Below the pieces are notes generated by a model that was given only the letters and a program-made list of their open reading frames with translations, was not told where the DNA came from and ran no database searches. From Streptomyces sp. Edi2 (lineage in GTDB: Bacteria; Actinomycetota; Actinomycetes; Streptomycetales; Streptomycetaceae): a stretch of 64,000 nt of DNA. The translations under genes were made by a program, and so were the position numbers. The DNA lies in assembly GCF_040253635.1 (NCBI RefSeq), contig NZ_JBEJGX010000001.1, positions 186,001 through 250,000 of the forward strand, written 5' to 3'. Shown piece by piece: positions 53,122 through 61,422 of the stretch (position 1 is the stretch's first letter; every line of letters begins with the position of its first letter).

Positions 53122-53645
53122 GGGCGACCGGCACGCCGCATGCCGACGAAAACTGCTATCCCTCGATCCGGTGTCCCCACCGGCTGTGCCCTTACGTGCA
53201 CCGTGCCGTTTCCTGGGTAGGTGCCGTCGCGCTCACTCTCTTGGTGCTCACGCTGACCGATTCCCGGGAGCAGCAGGTGGCGATTTTGTTGGCGGCCCTC
53301 GCGCTCTTCGTGTTGCTGGCACTGTCCACCAGCCGGAAGAGGAACGACAGCAGCCCGCTCGCCAGCGTGATCACGACCGAGCGCGAAGCGGCAACGCCCG
53401 GGCACGTCGCGCATGGCTGGGCCCGGGCCGCCGTTGCGTTCGACTTCGCACGCTTGGCGGGGTTCATCGCCATGGCTGTGTGGATCCCGTCGAGCACCTT
53501 CTCCCTGGCCCCTCGCGAGGGCGAGGGGAACATGACATCGGTGGTGCTGACGCTGCCCATTGCCCTGTTGGCGGCGGTCGGCCTGTTCAGGCTGGGATCC
53601 CTGCTGCATCGCCGGGCTACGAAGCCACCAGCGCGGACACGCTGA
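53118..53645 (+). CDS. small membrane protein
   Basis: A 175-residue protein from ATG 53118 that overlaps the previous stop (ATGA). Four hydrophobic segments (VGAVALTLLVLTLTD, VAILLAALALFVLLALS, LAGFIAMAVWIPS, VVLTLPIALLAAVGLF) indicate an integral membrane protein with a short N-terminal Cys-containing part. It may anchor the MinD-like protein to the membrane. Confidence 0.65.
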   Translation: MRATGTPHADENCYPSIRCPHRLCPYVHRAVSWVGAVALTLLVLTLTDSREQQVAILLAALALFVLLALSTSRKRNDSSPLASVITTEREAATPGHVAHGWARAAVAFDFARLAGFIAMAVWIPSSTFSLAPREGEGNMTSVVLTLPIALLAAVGLFRLGSLLHRRATKPPARTR

Positions 53646-53674
53646 TATCGCCACGGCTTGAGACGCGTAAATCG

Positions 53675-53698
53675 GGGGCAGCCTGCAGAGGCTGCCCC
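53675..53698 (+). terminator. intrinsic terminator
   Basis: Arms GGGGCAGCCT (53675-53684) and AGGCTGCCCC (53689-53698), loop GCAG, 30 bases after the membrane protein stop. Confidence 0.7.
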
Positions 53699-53792
53699 GA
53701 CTCAAAATCGTGGACATCGCCCCGTACCGCTGCGTGTACGGAGTCTTGGAGGGGAGCCGTGTTCACGGCACCACGGTGCGAAAAGCACCCGA

Positions 53793-54014
53793 TTAGGGTG
53801 TCTCGTGCTGGTCGTCGGCCTTCGGCTTCCCGGCATTGAGCAGGATGTCCGGCGGGAGAGGCATCCCGGGGCAGGGGCTTGTGCGGCGAGCCTTGTCCGT
53901 TGCGCCGCTCACGGCGTACCCGCGCTCGATGAGGAGGCGTGCGACGGCTGCGGCATTCTGCTGAGGGGTGTTGTACTTCGGACCGCCGCCCTTTGTCTGT
54001 CCCATCCACGTCAT
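53793..54014 (-). CDS. small hypothetical protein
   Basis: A 73-residue protein from ATG 54014. MTWMGQTKGGGPKYNTPQQN and a helix NAAAVARLLIERGYAVSG look like a folded small domain; the rest is Pro-rich. It resembles small Streptomyces mobile-element proteins, but no family name is certain. Confidence 0.5.
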   Translation of the reverse strand: MTWMGQTKGGGPKYNTPQQNAAAVARLLIERGYAVSGATDKARRTSPCPGMPLPPDILLNAGKPKADDQHETP

Positions 54015-54082
54015 GAGCCCATCTTGCCCTAGGCAACAGCTAGTTGACTCACGATGCCGTAAAGAGGCAGGGACCGCCTGGC

Positions 54083-55381
54083 TCAGGTGGTTGGCGCCGC
54101 AGGGCTAGTGAACCGGGAAGCTCTCATGGCCACGGTGATCTCGGCAGCTTCGGCTGCATCGCGATGGCGGGCGGTCAAGGGTGGCCCGCCGGCGAGGTGA
54201 AGTTCGACAGAGGCAAGTCCCAGGCGACGCTGCCACGGGCCCTGGACCCTGACGACCTGCTGGACCTTGTCGGCCAGGCTGAGATGCACGACGTTACGCA
54301 GGAACATCCCCCGACAGGCGCTGACATGGGACGCGTCCGAGAAGTACGACAGCGCGTGGCTGAACGGGGTGACCCAGCGGGCACGGCGCGGCACAGGACG
54401 GACGCTCCGCAGAGCCGTGATCGCGTCCGTCCCGTACAGGCGGGCGATCAGACGTTCGGCGTCTTCTCGGGTAGAGACGGGCGCGATGAGCTGCGCCTGC
54501 CGATATCCGGCGACCGCCAGCCGGATGCGAACCCAGTCCCTCCGGCGCCACAGCACGGGCTGTTCCAGGATCACGGCCTGAGTGCGCCGGTGGCGGAAGG
54601 TCTGGTGCTGAGTGTTGAAGAGGCCGAAGTCGGCCCGGAACCCACCAGGTTCAGCTGTCAGCGTCCAGCCGTGCCAACGCGGCCAGCAGGAGCCGGTCAA
54701 CCGCCAGACCGGGCCGAGAACACCGGCTACCGACACCAGCGCCAGCGGCTCCTTCGACACCACGTACGGTGCAATCCCCACGACCACGAGCACGGCAGCG
54801 CACAGGATCGTGTGGGCATCCAGCAGCAACGACACCGCGAGATCCCGCGGCGCCACCTTGAGCAACACCTGCCCGCCGACCGTCGCAGCCGATGGTGCGC
54901 CGCGGACTGCCGCAGGGGTCCGGAGGTCCGCGGCCATGCGCCCGCGCAAAGCGGCCAGGAGCGTCTCGGCCTGCTCGGTTCCCAGATAGGCGAGGTCACT
55001 GGACTGGCCGGAGCTTGACAGGCGCAGCGTGCACACCCCGATCAGGCGGCCCAGTAGCGGACGACGAATGTCGGCCGCCTGGAGGTGTGCGAGCTCGAAG
55101 CGGCGCCGTTGCTGGAAGAGCAGGCCGCAGCGGTAGTGCAGCGCGTCGGTGGTGAGCCGGTAGGACGTCGCACGCCAGGACGTATAGCCGTAGCCGGCGC
55201 CGGCCAGAGAGACGGATACGGCGATCAGTACGAGGATCCATCGCGGCCACCCCTGAGCGGCGTGGAACCACTCTGGGAGGTCGCGGAAGACGAAGCCGAC
55301 GATGGCGCAGGTCACCGCCCACGCCCGGCGCCAGGGGGTGATGGGGTGCAGCCGCCCCTCAAGGACGGTCGTGGCGGTCAA
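54083..55381 (-). CDS. bacterial PH-domain membrane protein, YdbT-like
   Basis: A 432-residue protein. TTG 55381 overlaps the upstream stop (TTGA) and is preferred to the longer reading. Three regions of bPH2 type are apparent: YTSWRATSYRLTTDALHYRC with LFQQRRRFELAHLQAADIRR; GWTLTAEPGGFRADFGLFN with RHRRTQAVILEQ; and SLADKVQQVVRVQGPWQRRLG. Hydrophobic pairs separate them. YdbS/YdbT pairs are membrane proteins of unclear role in envelope homeostasis. It is coupled to the YdbS-like gene upstream. Confidence 0.8.
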   Translation of the reverse strand: MTATTVLEGRLHPITPWRRAWAVTCAIVGFVFRDLPEWFHAAQGWPRWILVLIAVSVSLAGAGYGYTSWRATSYRLTTDALHYRCGLLFQQRRRFELAHLQAADIRRPLLGRLIGVCTLRLSSSGQSSDLAYLGTEQAETLLAALRGRMAADLRTPAAVRGAPSAATVGGQVLLKVAPRDLAVSLLLDAHTILCAAVLVVVGIAPYVVSKEPLALVSVAGVLGPVWRLTGSCWPRWHGWTLTAEPGGFRADFGLFNTQHQTFRHRRTQAVILEQPVLWRRRDWVRIRLAVAGYRQAQLIAPVSTREDAERLIARLYGTDAITALRSVRPVPRRARWVTPFSHALSYFSDASHVSACRGMFLRNVVHLSLADKVQQVVRVQGPWQRRLGLASVELHLAGGPPLTARHRDAAEAAEITVAMRASRFTSPAAPTT

Positions 55382-55902
55382 AGGGCCACCTGCCGTTCGA
55401 CGCCGAGCCGGGTGAGAACATCGCGCACCCTCTCCGCCTCCGGCAGTGCGAGGTCGTGCACGCACACCTTGTGAAAGGCGCCGGTGGTCACCGTCACTGA
55501 GGCGAGCTGGAACCTGCGCTGCAGCGGGCCGGATGCGATCGCGACAGTCTGGATCCGCCCGTAGGACAACGCGACCTCACAGCGGCGGAACAGGCCGCCG
55601 CGGATGAGCAGGTCATTGTCGGCGAGGTGGTACCCGGACCGCTGCCAGACGGCACCCATACGCCACCAACGCCACAGGCCCCCACAGGCCAGGGCGCCGG
55701 CGACGTTCCAGGCCGGCCAGGCCGGAACGGCCGGCAGGACGCGGGGCACGAGCACGCCGAACAAGCCGCCCACCGTGAAGCAGGCAGCCAAGGTGGCCAG
55801 AGAGAGCATCACGCGCCACCGTGCCAGGGCGGCCCGCGGCAGCGGCGTGTACTTCACAGCCTCCAGCTCACAGGGCGGGCCGGTCACAGCTGAGGTCGTC
55901 AA
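55378..55902 (-). CDS. bacterial PH-domain membrane protein, YdbS-like
   Basis: A 174-residue protein from the start at 55902. Two membrane helices (MLSLATLAACFTVGGLFGVL and AWNVAGALACGGLWRWW) precede a bPH2 domain (SGYHLADNDLLIRGGLFRRC, YGRIQTVAIASGPLQRRFQL, SVTVTTG). It is the partner of the YdbT-like protein, sharing a four-base stop/start overlap. Confidence 0.8.
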   Translation of the reverse strand: MTTSAVTGPPCELEAVKYTPLPRAALARWRVMLSLATLAACFTVGGLFGVLVPRVLPAVPAWPAWNVAGALACGGLWRWWRMGAVWQRSGYHLADNDLLIRGGLFRRCEVALSYGRIQTVAIASGPLQRRFQLASVTVTTGAFHKVCVHDLALPEAERVRDVLTRLGVERQVAL

Positions 55903-56023
55903 TAGAGCTCCTCCAGATATTGGTCGCCCTCCGCTGGTGCGCAGGGAGGCGGTCGATCAGGGCTTGCGGTGCCGCTGCCGCGGCGATGCTGGGGCGCCCG
56001 GAGGGGGGCGCCCCAGCACTGCG

Positions 56024-58114
56024 TCAGGTGCGGTTCTCGGCCATCGCATCCAAGGCGGCCTCGAGGTAGTCGCGGACCAGGGCGGCGAACGTCTCCTCGT
56101 CGGCCTGCTCGACGCCGAGCTTTTCGGCCTTGGCGACCTTGGATCCGGCCCGCTGGCCGACGACCAGCAGACCCGTCTTCTTCGACACGCTCTCCGTGGG
56201 GCTGCCGCCCGCGAGCTTGATCAGGTGCCGCATCCCAGCGCGGTCGAACCCGGCCAGGCTCCCGGACATCGTCCCGGTGACCACGACCGACTTCCCGGTC
56301 AGCGGTCCGCCGGTGGTGGTGTCTCCGGCGCTGCCGGAGGCGGAGCCGGTCAGGTTGACGCCCGCCGCGGCAAGCTTGGCGACGACCTTGGCCGTACGCG
56401 GCAGCTGGGCGGCGATCAGCGCCGCCTTCTTCGCGCCGATGCCGTCCACCGCCCGCAGCGCGGTGGTGTCGGCGGCGAGCACAGCGCTCATGGAACCGAA
56501 GCGGTCGGCCAGCCGCTCCGAGATTTCCCGGCCCGTCCCGATCAGACCCAGCGAGGTCAGGACCTGGTGCAGCGGACGGGCCTTGGCTGCCTCGATCTGC
56601 CCGGCCAGCTTGTCCGCCAGCACGGTGCTGCCGCCCGCCGCCTGGGCGAGCTGGTCGTGGTTCAGAGCGAAGAGGTCCCCGATGTCGGCGACGTAGCCAT
56701 GCCCGATGAGGCCGGAGATGACCGACGGCCCCAGGCCGTCGATGTCCAGCTGGTCGCGTCCGGCCGCGTACAGCAGGGCCGCGGGCAGTCCGCACGACGT
56801 CGTCCCGGCGGCCGTCGCCGCGCAGCGCCACCGCTCCTGGCTCTTGTCCAGCCCGCCGCCACACACCGGGCACGTCGTGGGCATCTCGATCGGCTCCGCA
56901 GCCTTGGGCCGCAGGTGGACGACCGGGGCGAGCACCCGCGGGATGATGTCCTGCGCGAGGATCACGGTCACCGAATCGCCCAGCCGGAGGTCCAAACGGC
57001 CGATGTCCGACGGGTTGTGCAGGGTGGCGGAGGAGACCATGCTCCCGCCCAACTCGACCTCCGCGAGCACTGCCCGCGGCGCCAGCACTCCGGTACGGCC
57101 GATGGACCACTTCACGTCCAGGAGCTTTGTGACGCGCTCCGCGGGGGCGAGCTTGTAGGCGACCGCCCACAACGGAGCACGCGCGTCACTGCCCGCGGCG
57201 GCCTGCTGCACCAGGGAGTTGGCCTTGATCACCACCCCGTCGATGCCGTACGGCAGCGAGGCACGCTCAGCTTCGATCTGCTCCACACACCGCTGCGCTT
57301 CGGCGACGGTGGCGACCACACGGAGCCCGTGCACGGTGGCCGCGGTGGTCTGCACTCCGGCGGCGGCCACCTGCTCCATCAGCTCTGCCTGCGTCTCCAC
57401 GTCGGCCAGCGGCTTGCCGGTGCCCAGCGGCAGGGCGACGGCGTGGTAGGCGAAGAACGTCATCTCCAGCCGGTAGAGCCGGTTCGTGGCCCGCAGCGTG
57501 CCCGCCGCAGCGGCGCGCGGGCTGGAGAACGGCTTCGCACCGTGCTGTGCGCGGATGGTGTTGGCCCGCTCGAACTGCTTGAAGGTGAACACCACCTCGC
57601 CGCGGGCTTCGAAGGTGAAGGGCTCAGCGAGCTGTTCGGGCAGTCCGTGGATGTCGTTGCTGATGGCGTGGCTGACGTCGTCGCCGTGCCGGCCGTTGCC
57701 ACGCAGGAGCAACGCGACCAGACGGCCGTTGACGTAGCGGGCGACGAGCGCAACGCCGTCGAGCTTGTTCTCCACGGTCAGTCCGCGGGAGCGGGAGGGG
57801 TCGAGCTTGGCGTACCAGCCGGAGAGTTCGTTGGGCGTGGTGACGTTGTGGAGCGAGCCCATGGGCACCGTGTGCGGGACGGCTCCCGGGGCGAGCGCGC
57901 CTTCGGCGACCTTGCCGGTGGGGGAGACGGCGCTGACGTGGCCGGGGTGTGCTCTCTCGTAGGCGGCGACCTCTTGGCGGAGACGGTCGTAGGTGGCGTC
58001 GTCCAGCGGGGTCTCACCGTCGGTGTGGTAGGCGGCGGAGGCAGTGCGGATCAGCGTGACGGCATCGAGATAGTCGTCGCGGTTCTGCATCGGGGCAGCG
58101 GTGGTCAAAGACAA
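56024..58114 (-). CDS. ligA: NAD-dependent DNA ligase
   Basis: A 696-residue protein; TTG 58114 has GAAAGG upstream, and ATG 58090 is the alternative. The domains are in order: Ia/adenylation with catalytic ENKLDG (K117), DGVVIKANSLVQQ, an OB fold, a four-Cys zinc finger (CPVCGGGLDKSQERWRC and following TTSC), a helix-hairpin-helix part and a C-terminal BRCT (TGKSVVVTGTMSGSLAGFDR). It seals DNA nicks using NAD. Every residue expected for activity seems intact. Being on accessory DNA, it would be a second ligase beside the chromosomal one. Confidence 0.9.
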   Translation of the reverse strand: MSLTTAAPMQNRDDYLDAVTLIRTASAAYHTDGETPLDDATYDRLRQEVAAYERAHPGHVSAVSPTGKVAEGALAPGAVPHTVPMGSLHNVTTPNELSGWYAKLDPSRSRGLTVENKLDGVALVARYVNGRLVALLLRGNGRHGDDVSHAISNDIHGLPEQLAEPFTFEARGEVVFTFKQFERANTIRAQHGAKPFSSPRAAAAGTLRATNRLYRLEMTFFAYHAVALPLGTGKPLADVETQAELMEQVAAAGVQTTAATVHGLRVVATVAEAQRCVEQIEAERASLPYGIDGVVIKANSLVQQAAAGSDARAPLWAVAYKLAPAERVTKLLDVKWSIGRTGVLAPRAVLAEVELGGSMVSSATLHNPSDIGRLDLRLGDSVTVILAQDIIPRVLAPVVHLRPKAAEPIEMPTTCPVCGGGLDKSQERWRCAATAAGTTSCGLPAALLYAAGRDQLDIDGLGPSVISGLIGHGYVADIGDLFALNHDQLAQAAGGSTVLADKLAGQIEAAKARPLHQVLTSLGLIGTGREISERLADRFGSMSAVLAADTTALRAVDGIGAKKAALIAAQLPRTAKVVAKLAAAGVNLTGSASGSAGDTTTGGPLTGKSVVVTGTMSGSLAGFDRAGMRHLIKLAGGSPTESVSKKTGLLVVGQRAGSKVAKAEKLGVEQADEETFAALVRDYLEAALDAMAENRT

Positions 58115-58413
58115 GCGGAACCTTTCGCAGGGGTAGGGGGCCGCCCGCCCGGCTCTTGGCCGCATCACGCGGTAGATGAGCAACGGGCCGACAGATGAGA
58201 GAGGCATCGCCGCACTCAGGCGAGGCGGCGACGTCGATGGGAATGCGCGGAACCGCGCCGGGTGGGGCGGGGCCCGTGGGGCCTATGCGGTGGGGAGGGC
58301 CGCGGTCGCGTGAATACTCCGCAGCCTGCCCTCGCCGTGCGGGCTCCACAGCGTTCGGGATGGGGCCGTCCTGCTGGCGGGCCCGGCTGAGCGCCGGGCC
58401 CATGCGCAGCTGG

Positions 58414-58776
58414 TCAGGAGCGGGGGCGCAGCGCGACGAGGGGGATGCCTTCGAGCACGTCGGTGGGGCCCCCTCCGCGCCGGGACTTGGCGAGGCGGGC
58501 GGACGAGGTGGGCTCAAGCGTGAGGTTGGCGAAGGTCTCGCCCTTGCGGTTCTTGCCGGTACTTGCGACCGTGCCGACGAGTCCGTTGAGGTACTTCGGA
58601 CGCATGTTGCACAGCTCGACGGTCGTTCCGATCCGCACCAGGCTGCCCCGGACGGTCCAGACGACCTCCCGGCGCAGCTTGCCCAGCCCCTGGAGGATTT
58701 CCAACTCCTCCGGCGTCGCGTGTTCGCGGATGTAGGTGGCGCAGTCGACGGCGCGGGATTCGGTGGTGGAGGTCAA
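58414..58776 (-). CDS. small hypothetical protein A
   Basis: A 120-residue protein from ATG 58776. The N-terminal helical part (ESRAVDCATYIREHATPEEL) is followed by an SH3/KOW-like beta region (SLVRIGTTVELCNM, YLNGLVGTVASTGKNRKGET). It may bind nucleic acid. The next upstream gene has the same length and a similar layout, suggesting an ancient duplication. Confidence 0.6.
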   Translation of the reverse strand: MTSTTESRAVDCATYIREHATPEELEILQGLGKLRREVVWTVRGSLVRIGTTVELCNMRPKYLNGLVGTVASTGKNRKGETFANLTLEPTSSARLAKSRRGGGPTDVLEGIPLVALRPRS

Positions 58777-58803
58777 GCGGGTTCCTTACGTTGTAGGCGT
58801 TTG

Positions 58804-59166
58804 TCAGCGGGAGAAGACGCAGGCCAGCGGCACCGTGAGCGAGTAGCTGGTGGCGCCCTTCGGGATGCGGCGGGCGTAGACGTGGTGTCCCTGGAGCGCC
58901 CAGAGCGAGTTCTCGTCGATGACGACGACGGCCACCGGACGCCGCGAGGTGAGGTTGATGCTGTGGATCTTCCCGGTCAGGTCGTTGAGCTGCCTGTCCT
59001 GGAGCCGGTCCAGGCGGATGTCCTGACCTTCGGTGAGGGAGTCCATGCGCTCCTGGTCCAGCCTTGCCTGGCCCTCCTTGGCGGCCTGGGAGAACAGGTC
59101 GAGGTCGTCGAGGGTGGCGCGGTCCGCGGCGAAGCGGACGACGTCCGAGAACGTGGTGGTGGTCAT
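58804..59166 (-). CDS. small hypothetical protein B
   Basis: A 120-residue protein from ATG 59166. Its helical N-terminus (DVVRFAADRATLDDLDLFSQ) and beta-rich C-terminus (NDLTGKIHSINLTSRRPVAV) mirror protein A. It overlaps the upstream 55-residue gene by ATGA. Function is unknown; the setting between clamp and ligase suggests a replication-linked role. Confidence 0.6.
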   Translation of the reverse strand: MTTTTFSDVVRFAADRATLDDLDLFSQAAKEGQARLDQERMDSLTEGQDIRLDRLQDRQLNDLTGKIHSINLTSRRPVAVVVIDENSLWALQGHHVYARRIPKGATSYSLTVPLACVFSR

Positions 59167-59330
59167 GCGTGGACCTCCTGGCCGGTGAGGGGAATGTGGG
59201 CTTGGAGCAGATCGAGTGCGTCCGCCTCGAAAAGGCCACGGATGCGGTCGTGAGTGTCGCCGGTCGGCTCGCGCTGGGCGGCGCGCAGCCGCCTCAGAAG
59301 GTCACGGCCAGCCCCTTCAAGGGCGCTCAT
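59163..59330 (-). CDS. 55-residue hypothetical protein
   Basis: ATG 59330 to the stop at 59163, overlapping the next start. Helical (ALEGAGRDLLRRLRAAQREP) with an acidic C-terminus. The overlap and coding bias support it. Longer readings upstream lack coding character. Confidence 0.5.
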   Translation of the reverse strand: MSALEGAGRDLLRRLRAAQREPTGDTHDRIRGLFEADALDLLQAHIPLTGQEVHA

Positions 59331-59385
59331 GCCGTGGCCTGGCCTTCGTCGTCGTCGGGGCCGGAGGCCCATTGGCCGAAGGCAC

Positions 59386-59751
59386 TCATGCGGGCCGCGT
59401 ATCGGCTTCGGCATCCGGGTCGCGGTGGCTCCAGGCGAAGCCACGCAGCCAGGGAGGGGCGTGGACGCCGAACTCAGTGGTGACGATGAACGGGTCGATC
59501 CCCACGTGGTAACGCTGGCGGCTGCGGGATCCTCCGTTGACGGTCCCATCCGCGCGCGGGCGGTGCCCGATGACATCGACGCTGTCCAGCAGCCAGGCAC
59601 CGAGGTCGCGCCGGGTGTAGGTCAGCAGGAGCTCGGCGGGACGCATCGGGAAGTCGTAGTCGGTGTGCCCGGGGGCCAGATCGTCGGCAGTGCCGGTGTA
59701 GCGGAGGATCCGCTCGGCGCAGTCGTCGACGAGATTCAGTGAGAGGGGCAA
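59386..59751 (-). CDS. hypothetical protein between clamp and small genes
   Basis: A 121-residue protein. TTG 59751 lies eight bases after GGAAGGA; the longer reading overlaps the clamp gene and lacks bias. Sequence features include LVDDCAERILRYTGTADDLA, LLLTYTRRDLGAWLLD and RQRYHVGIDPFIVTTEF. No family was recognised. It probably belongs to the same transcript as the clamp. Confidence 0.6.
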   Translation of the reverse strand: MPLSLNLVDDCAERILRYTGTADDLAPGHTDYDFPMRPAELLLTYTRRDLGAWLLDSVDVIGHRPRADGTVNGGSRSRQRYHVGIDPFIVTTEFGVHAPPWLRGFAWSHRDPDAEADTRPA

Positions 59752-59900
59752 GCGGGGCTGTCCTTCCGGGACGTTGGCGACCTGCTCTGGTGGCAGGGGA
59801 CCGGCGGGCCTTTCCCGGGGTGCTCCGGCGGGGCGCCACCCTGGAGAGGGCGGCGCCCCGGGGGAGGGGAAGAGAGCGTCCGGCAGTGGCGGAAGGGGGA

Positions 59901-61106
59901 CTACTTGGACGGGTCGACCCGGATGGGCATCAGCAGGTGCCGGTAGGTGTCCTCGCCGTCGTCGGCGGTCAGCACGATCGGCTTGCGGGCCTGCCCCTCC
60001 TCGAACTGGCTGACGTGCAAGGTGACGGACTCCCTGCTGGTGAAGGCGTCGAGCGCGGCGAGCAGGAAGGTGGGGTTGAAGCGGACGCTCATGCCCGCGA
60101 CGTCGGCGTCCGTGCCGCAAGTGAGAGTGAACGGGACGCTCATGCCCCTGACCCGGGCCTGCTCCCCGGGGGTGGCGATGACGGGGGCGAGGGCGAGGGC
60201 GAGCGTGCCCTCGGCGCGCCAGAGCAGGGCGACGGGACCGTGCGTGTCGCCCACGGCCTGCACCATGGCCAAGCCCTTCTTGGCGGCCCGCACCAGCGTC
60301 GCCCGGTCCATGCGGGCGCTCGCGGTGAACTCGGTCGGGAAGAGCGCAGAGTAGTCCGGGAACAACCCGTCCCGGGCGCGCACGGTGACCGTGGTGTCCC
60401 CCAGCGACAGCGTGGCACGGGGGATGTCGCTGTCCGCGCCCAGCAGGCCGATGCCGACCGGGCCGTCGTAGGTCTTGAACAGCTTCAGCAGCGAGGCCAG
60501 GACGGACGCGGGGAACAGGACGCTCAGCGGCTTGTCCGGTGGGCGGACGGTCGCCTCGGCCTGAACCCGGCCTTCGGCCAGGCGGTAGCGGTCGGTCGCG
60601 GCCATGATGAGGGTCTGGCCGGACAGGGTGAGATTGACGGCGGTGAGGACCGGCAGGGTGTCGTCACGTCCGGCGGCCGGCAGGACGCGCTTGAGCTCGG
60701 CGAAGAACTTCCCCGCCTCGACCGTCGCCATGGCGGGCACCGGCTCCGGCGGCAGGGTGAACTCCTCGCGCTCCAGCGCGGCGATGGGCACGGTCAGGTG
60801 CTCGGTGGACAGCAGGTCGCCGGTCAGGGACACCACGGTGCCTTCGGCCTGGCTCTTCGTCTCGCCCGCCACCATGGCCGCCAGAGCCTTCTTCAGCTGT
60901 GCGAAGTGCAGCAGGCTGCTGCCCTTCTTGGCCCGGCCCGCCATGGTGACCGACACGGCCGTTTCATAGTCGAACGTGGTGAGCGTCGCGTGCTTGCGGC
61001 CCGTCTCGACGAGCACGCCGCGCTGGGCCTCGATGGGAGCCTTCGCGCAGACGCCGAACTCGGCGATCTTCAGGGCGCGGGTGAGCTGGCCGTGGTCGAG
61101 GATCAT
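59901..61106 (-). CDS. dnaN: DNA polymerase III beta sliding clamp
   Basis: A 401-residue protein from ATG 61106. Three clamp-type repeats are visible, with the conserved AATDRYRLAEG in the second domain and the typical C-terminal HLLMPIR. The clamp encircles DNA and tethers polymerase and other partners. The sequence has an insertion near the third domain (GTLALALAPVIATPGEQARV) and differs from chromosomal clamps in its N-terminus. It is likely a replicon-specific clamp, in one block with ligase. Confidence 0.85.
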   Translation of the reverse strand: MILDHGQLTRALKIAEFGVCAKAPIEAQRGVLVETGRKHATLTTFDYETAVSVTMAGRAKKGSSLLHFAQLKKALAAMVAGETKSQAEGTVVSLTGDLLSTEHLTVPIAALEREEFTLPPEPVPAMATVEAGKFFAELKRVLPAAGRDDTLPVLTAVNLTLSGQTLIMAATDRYRLAEGRVQAEATVRPPDKPLSVLFPASVLASLLKLFKTYDGPVGIGLLGADSDIPRATLSLGDTTVTVRARDGLFPDYSALFPTEFTASARMDRATLVRAAKKGLAMVQAVGDTHGPVALLWRAEGTLALALAPVIATPGEQARVRGMSVPFTLTCGTDADVAGMSVRFNPTFLLAALDAFTSRESVTLHVSQFEEGQARKPIVLTADDGEDTYRHLLMPIRVDPSK

Positions 61107-61327
61107 GCGTGCGGTCGGCTTGGCGGGGGCAGAGGTGGCGTTGACGGTGGACTGCGGGGCGGTGGCGGGGGACGCGGAGATGCTGCCTCCTTGGCGGCGG
61201 GGCGGGGGATGGCGCCGGCGGCGGTGGGACCGTCGGCGCCGGGCGGTTCGGGGAGCGAGAGCGGCGGAGCGTGCGACCGGTCCAGGCGTGCGGGACTTCG
61301 GCCGCGGCGGGCGCTGTCTTCGGTCAT
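61103..61327 (-). CDS. possible small Pro-rich protein
   Basis: A 74-residue frame from ATG 61327 that overlaps the clamp start by ATGA. Very Pro/Arg/Ala-rich, without a folded region. The overlap supports it; the composition and weak ribosome site argue against it. Confidence 0.35.
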   Translation of the reverse strand: MTEDSARRGRSPARLDRSHAPPLSLPEPPGADGPTAAGAIPRPAAKEAASPRPPPPPRSPPSTPPLPPPSRPHA

Positions 61328-61422
61328 CCGGGCCGCCGGGCGCTCCGGCGGCTTTGTGGCGGCACGGCGGCGCGCCGGGGCCGTGGACCCGGCCGCCGGG
61401 TGGACCCGGCGGCCGGGAGCGG

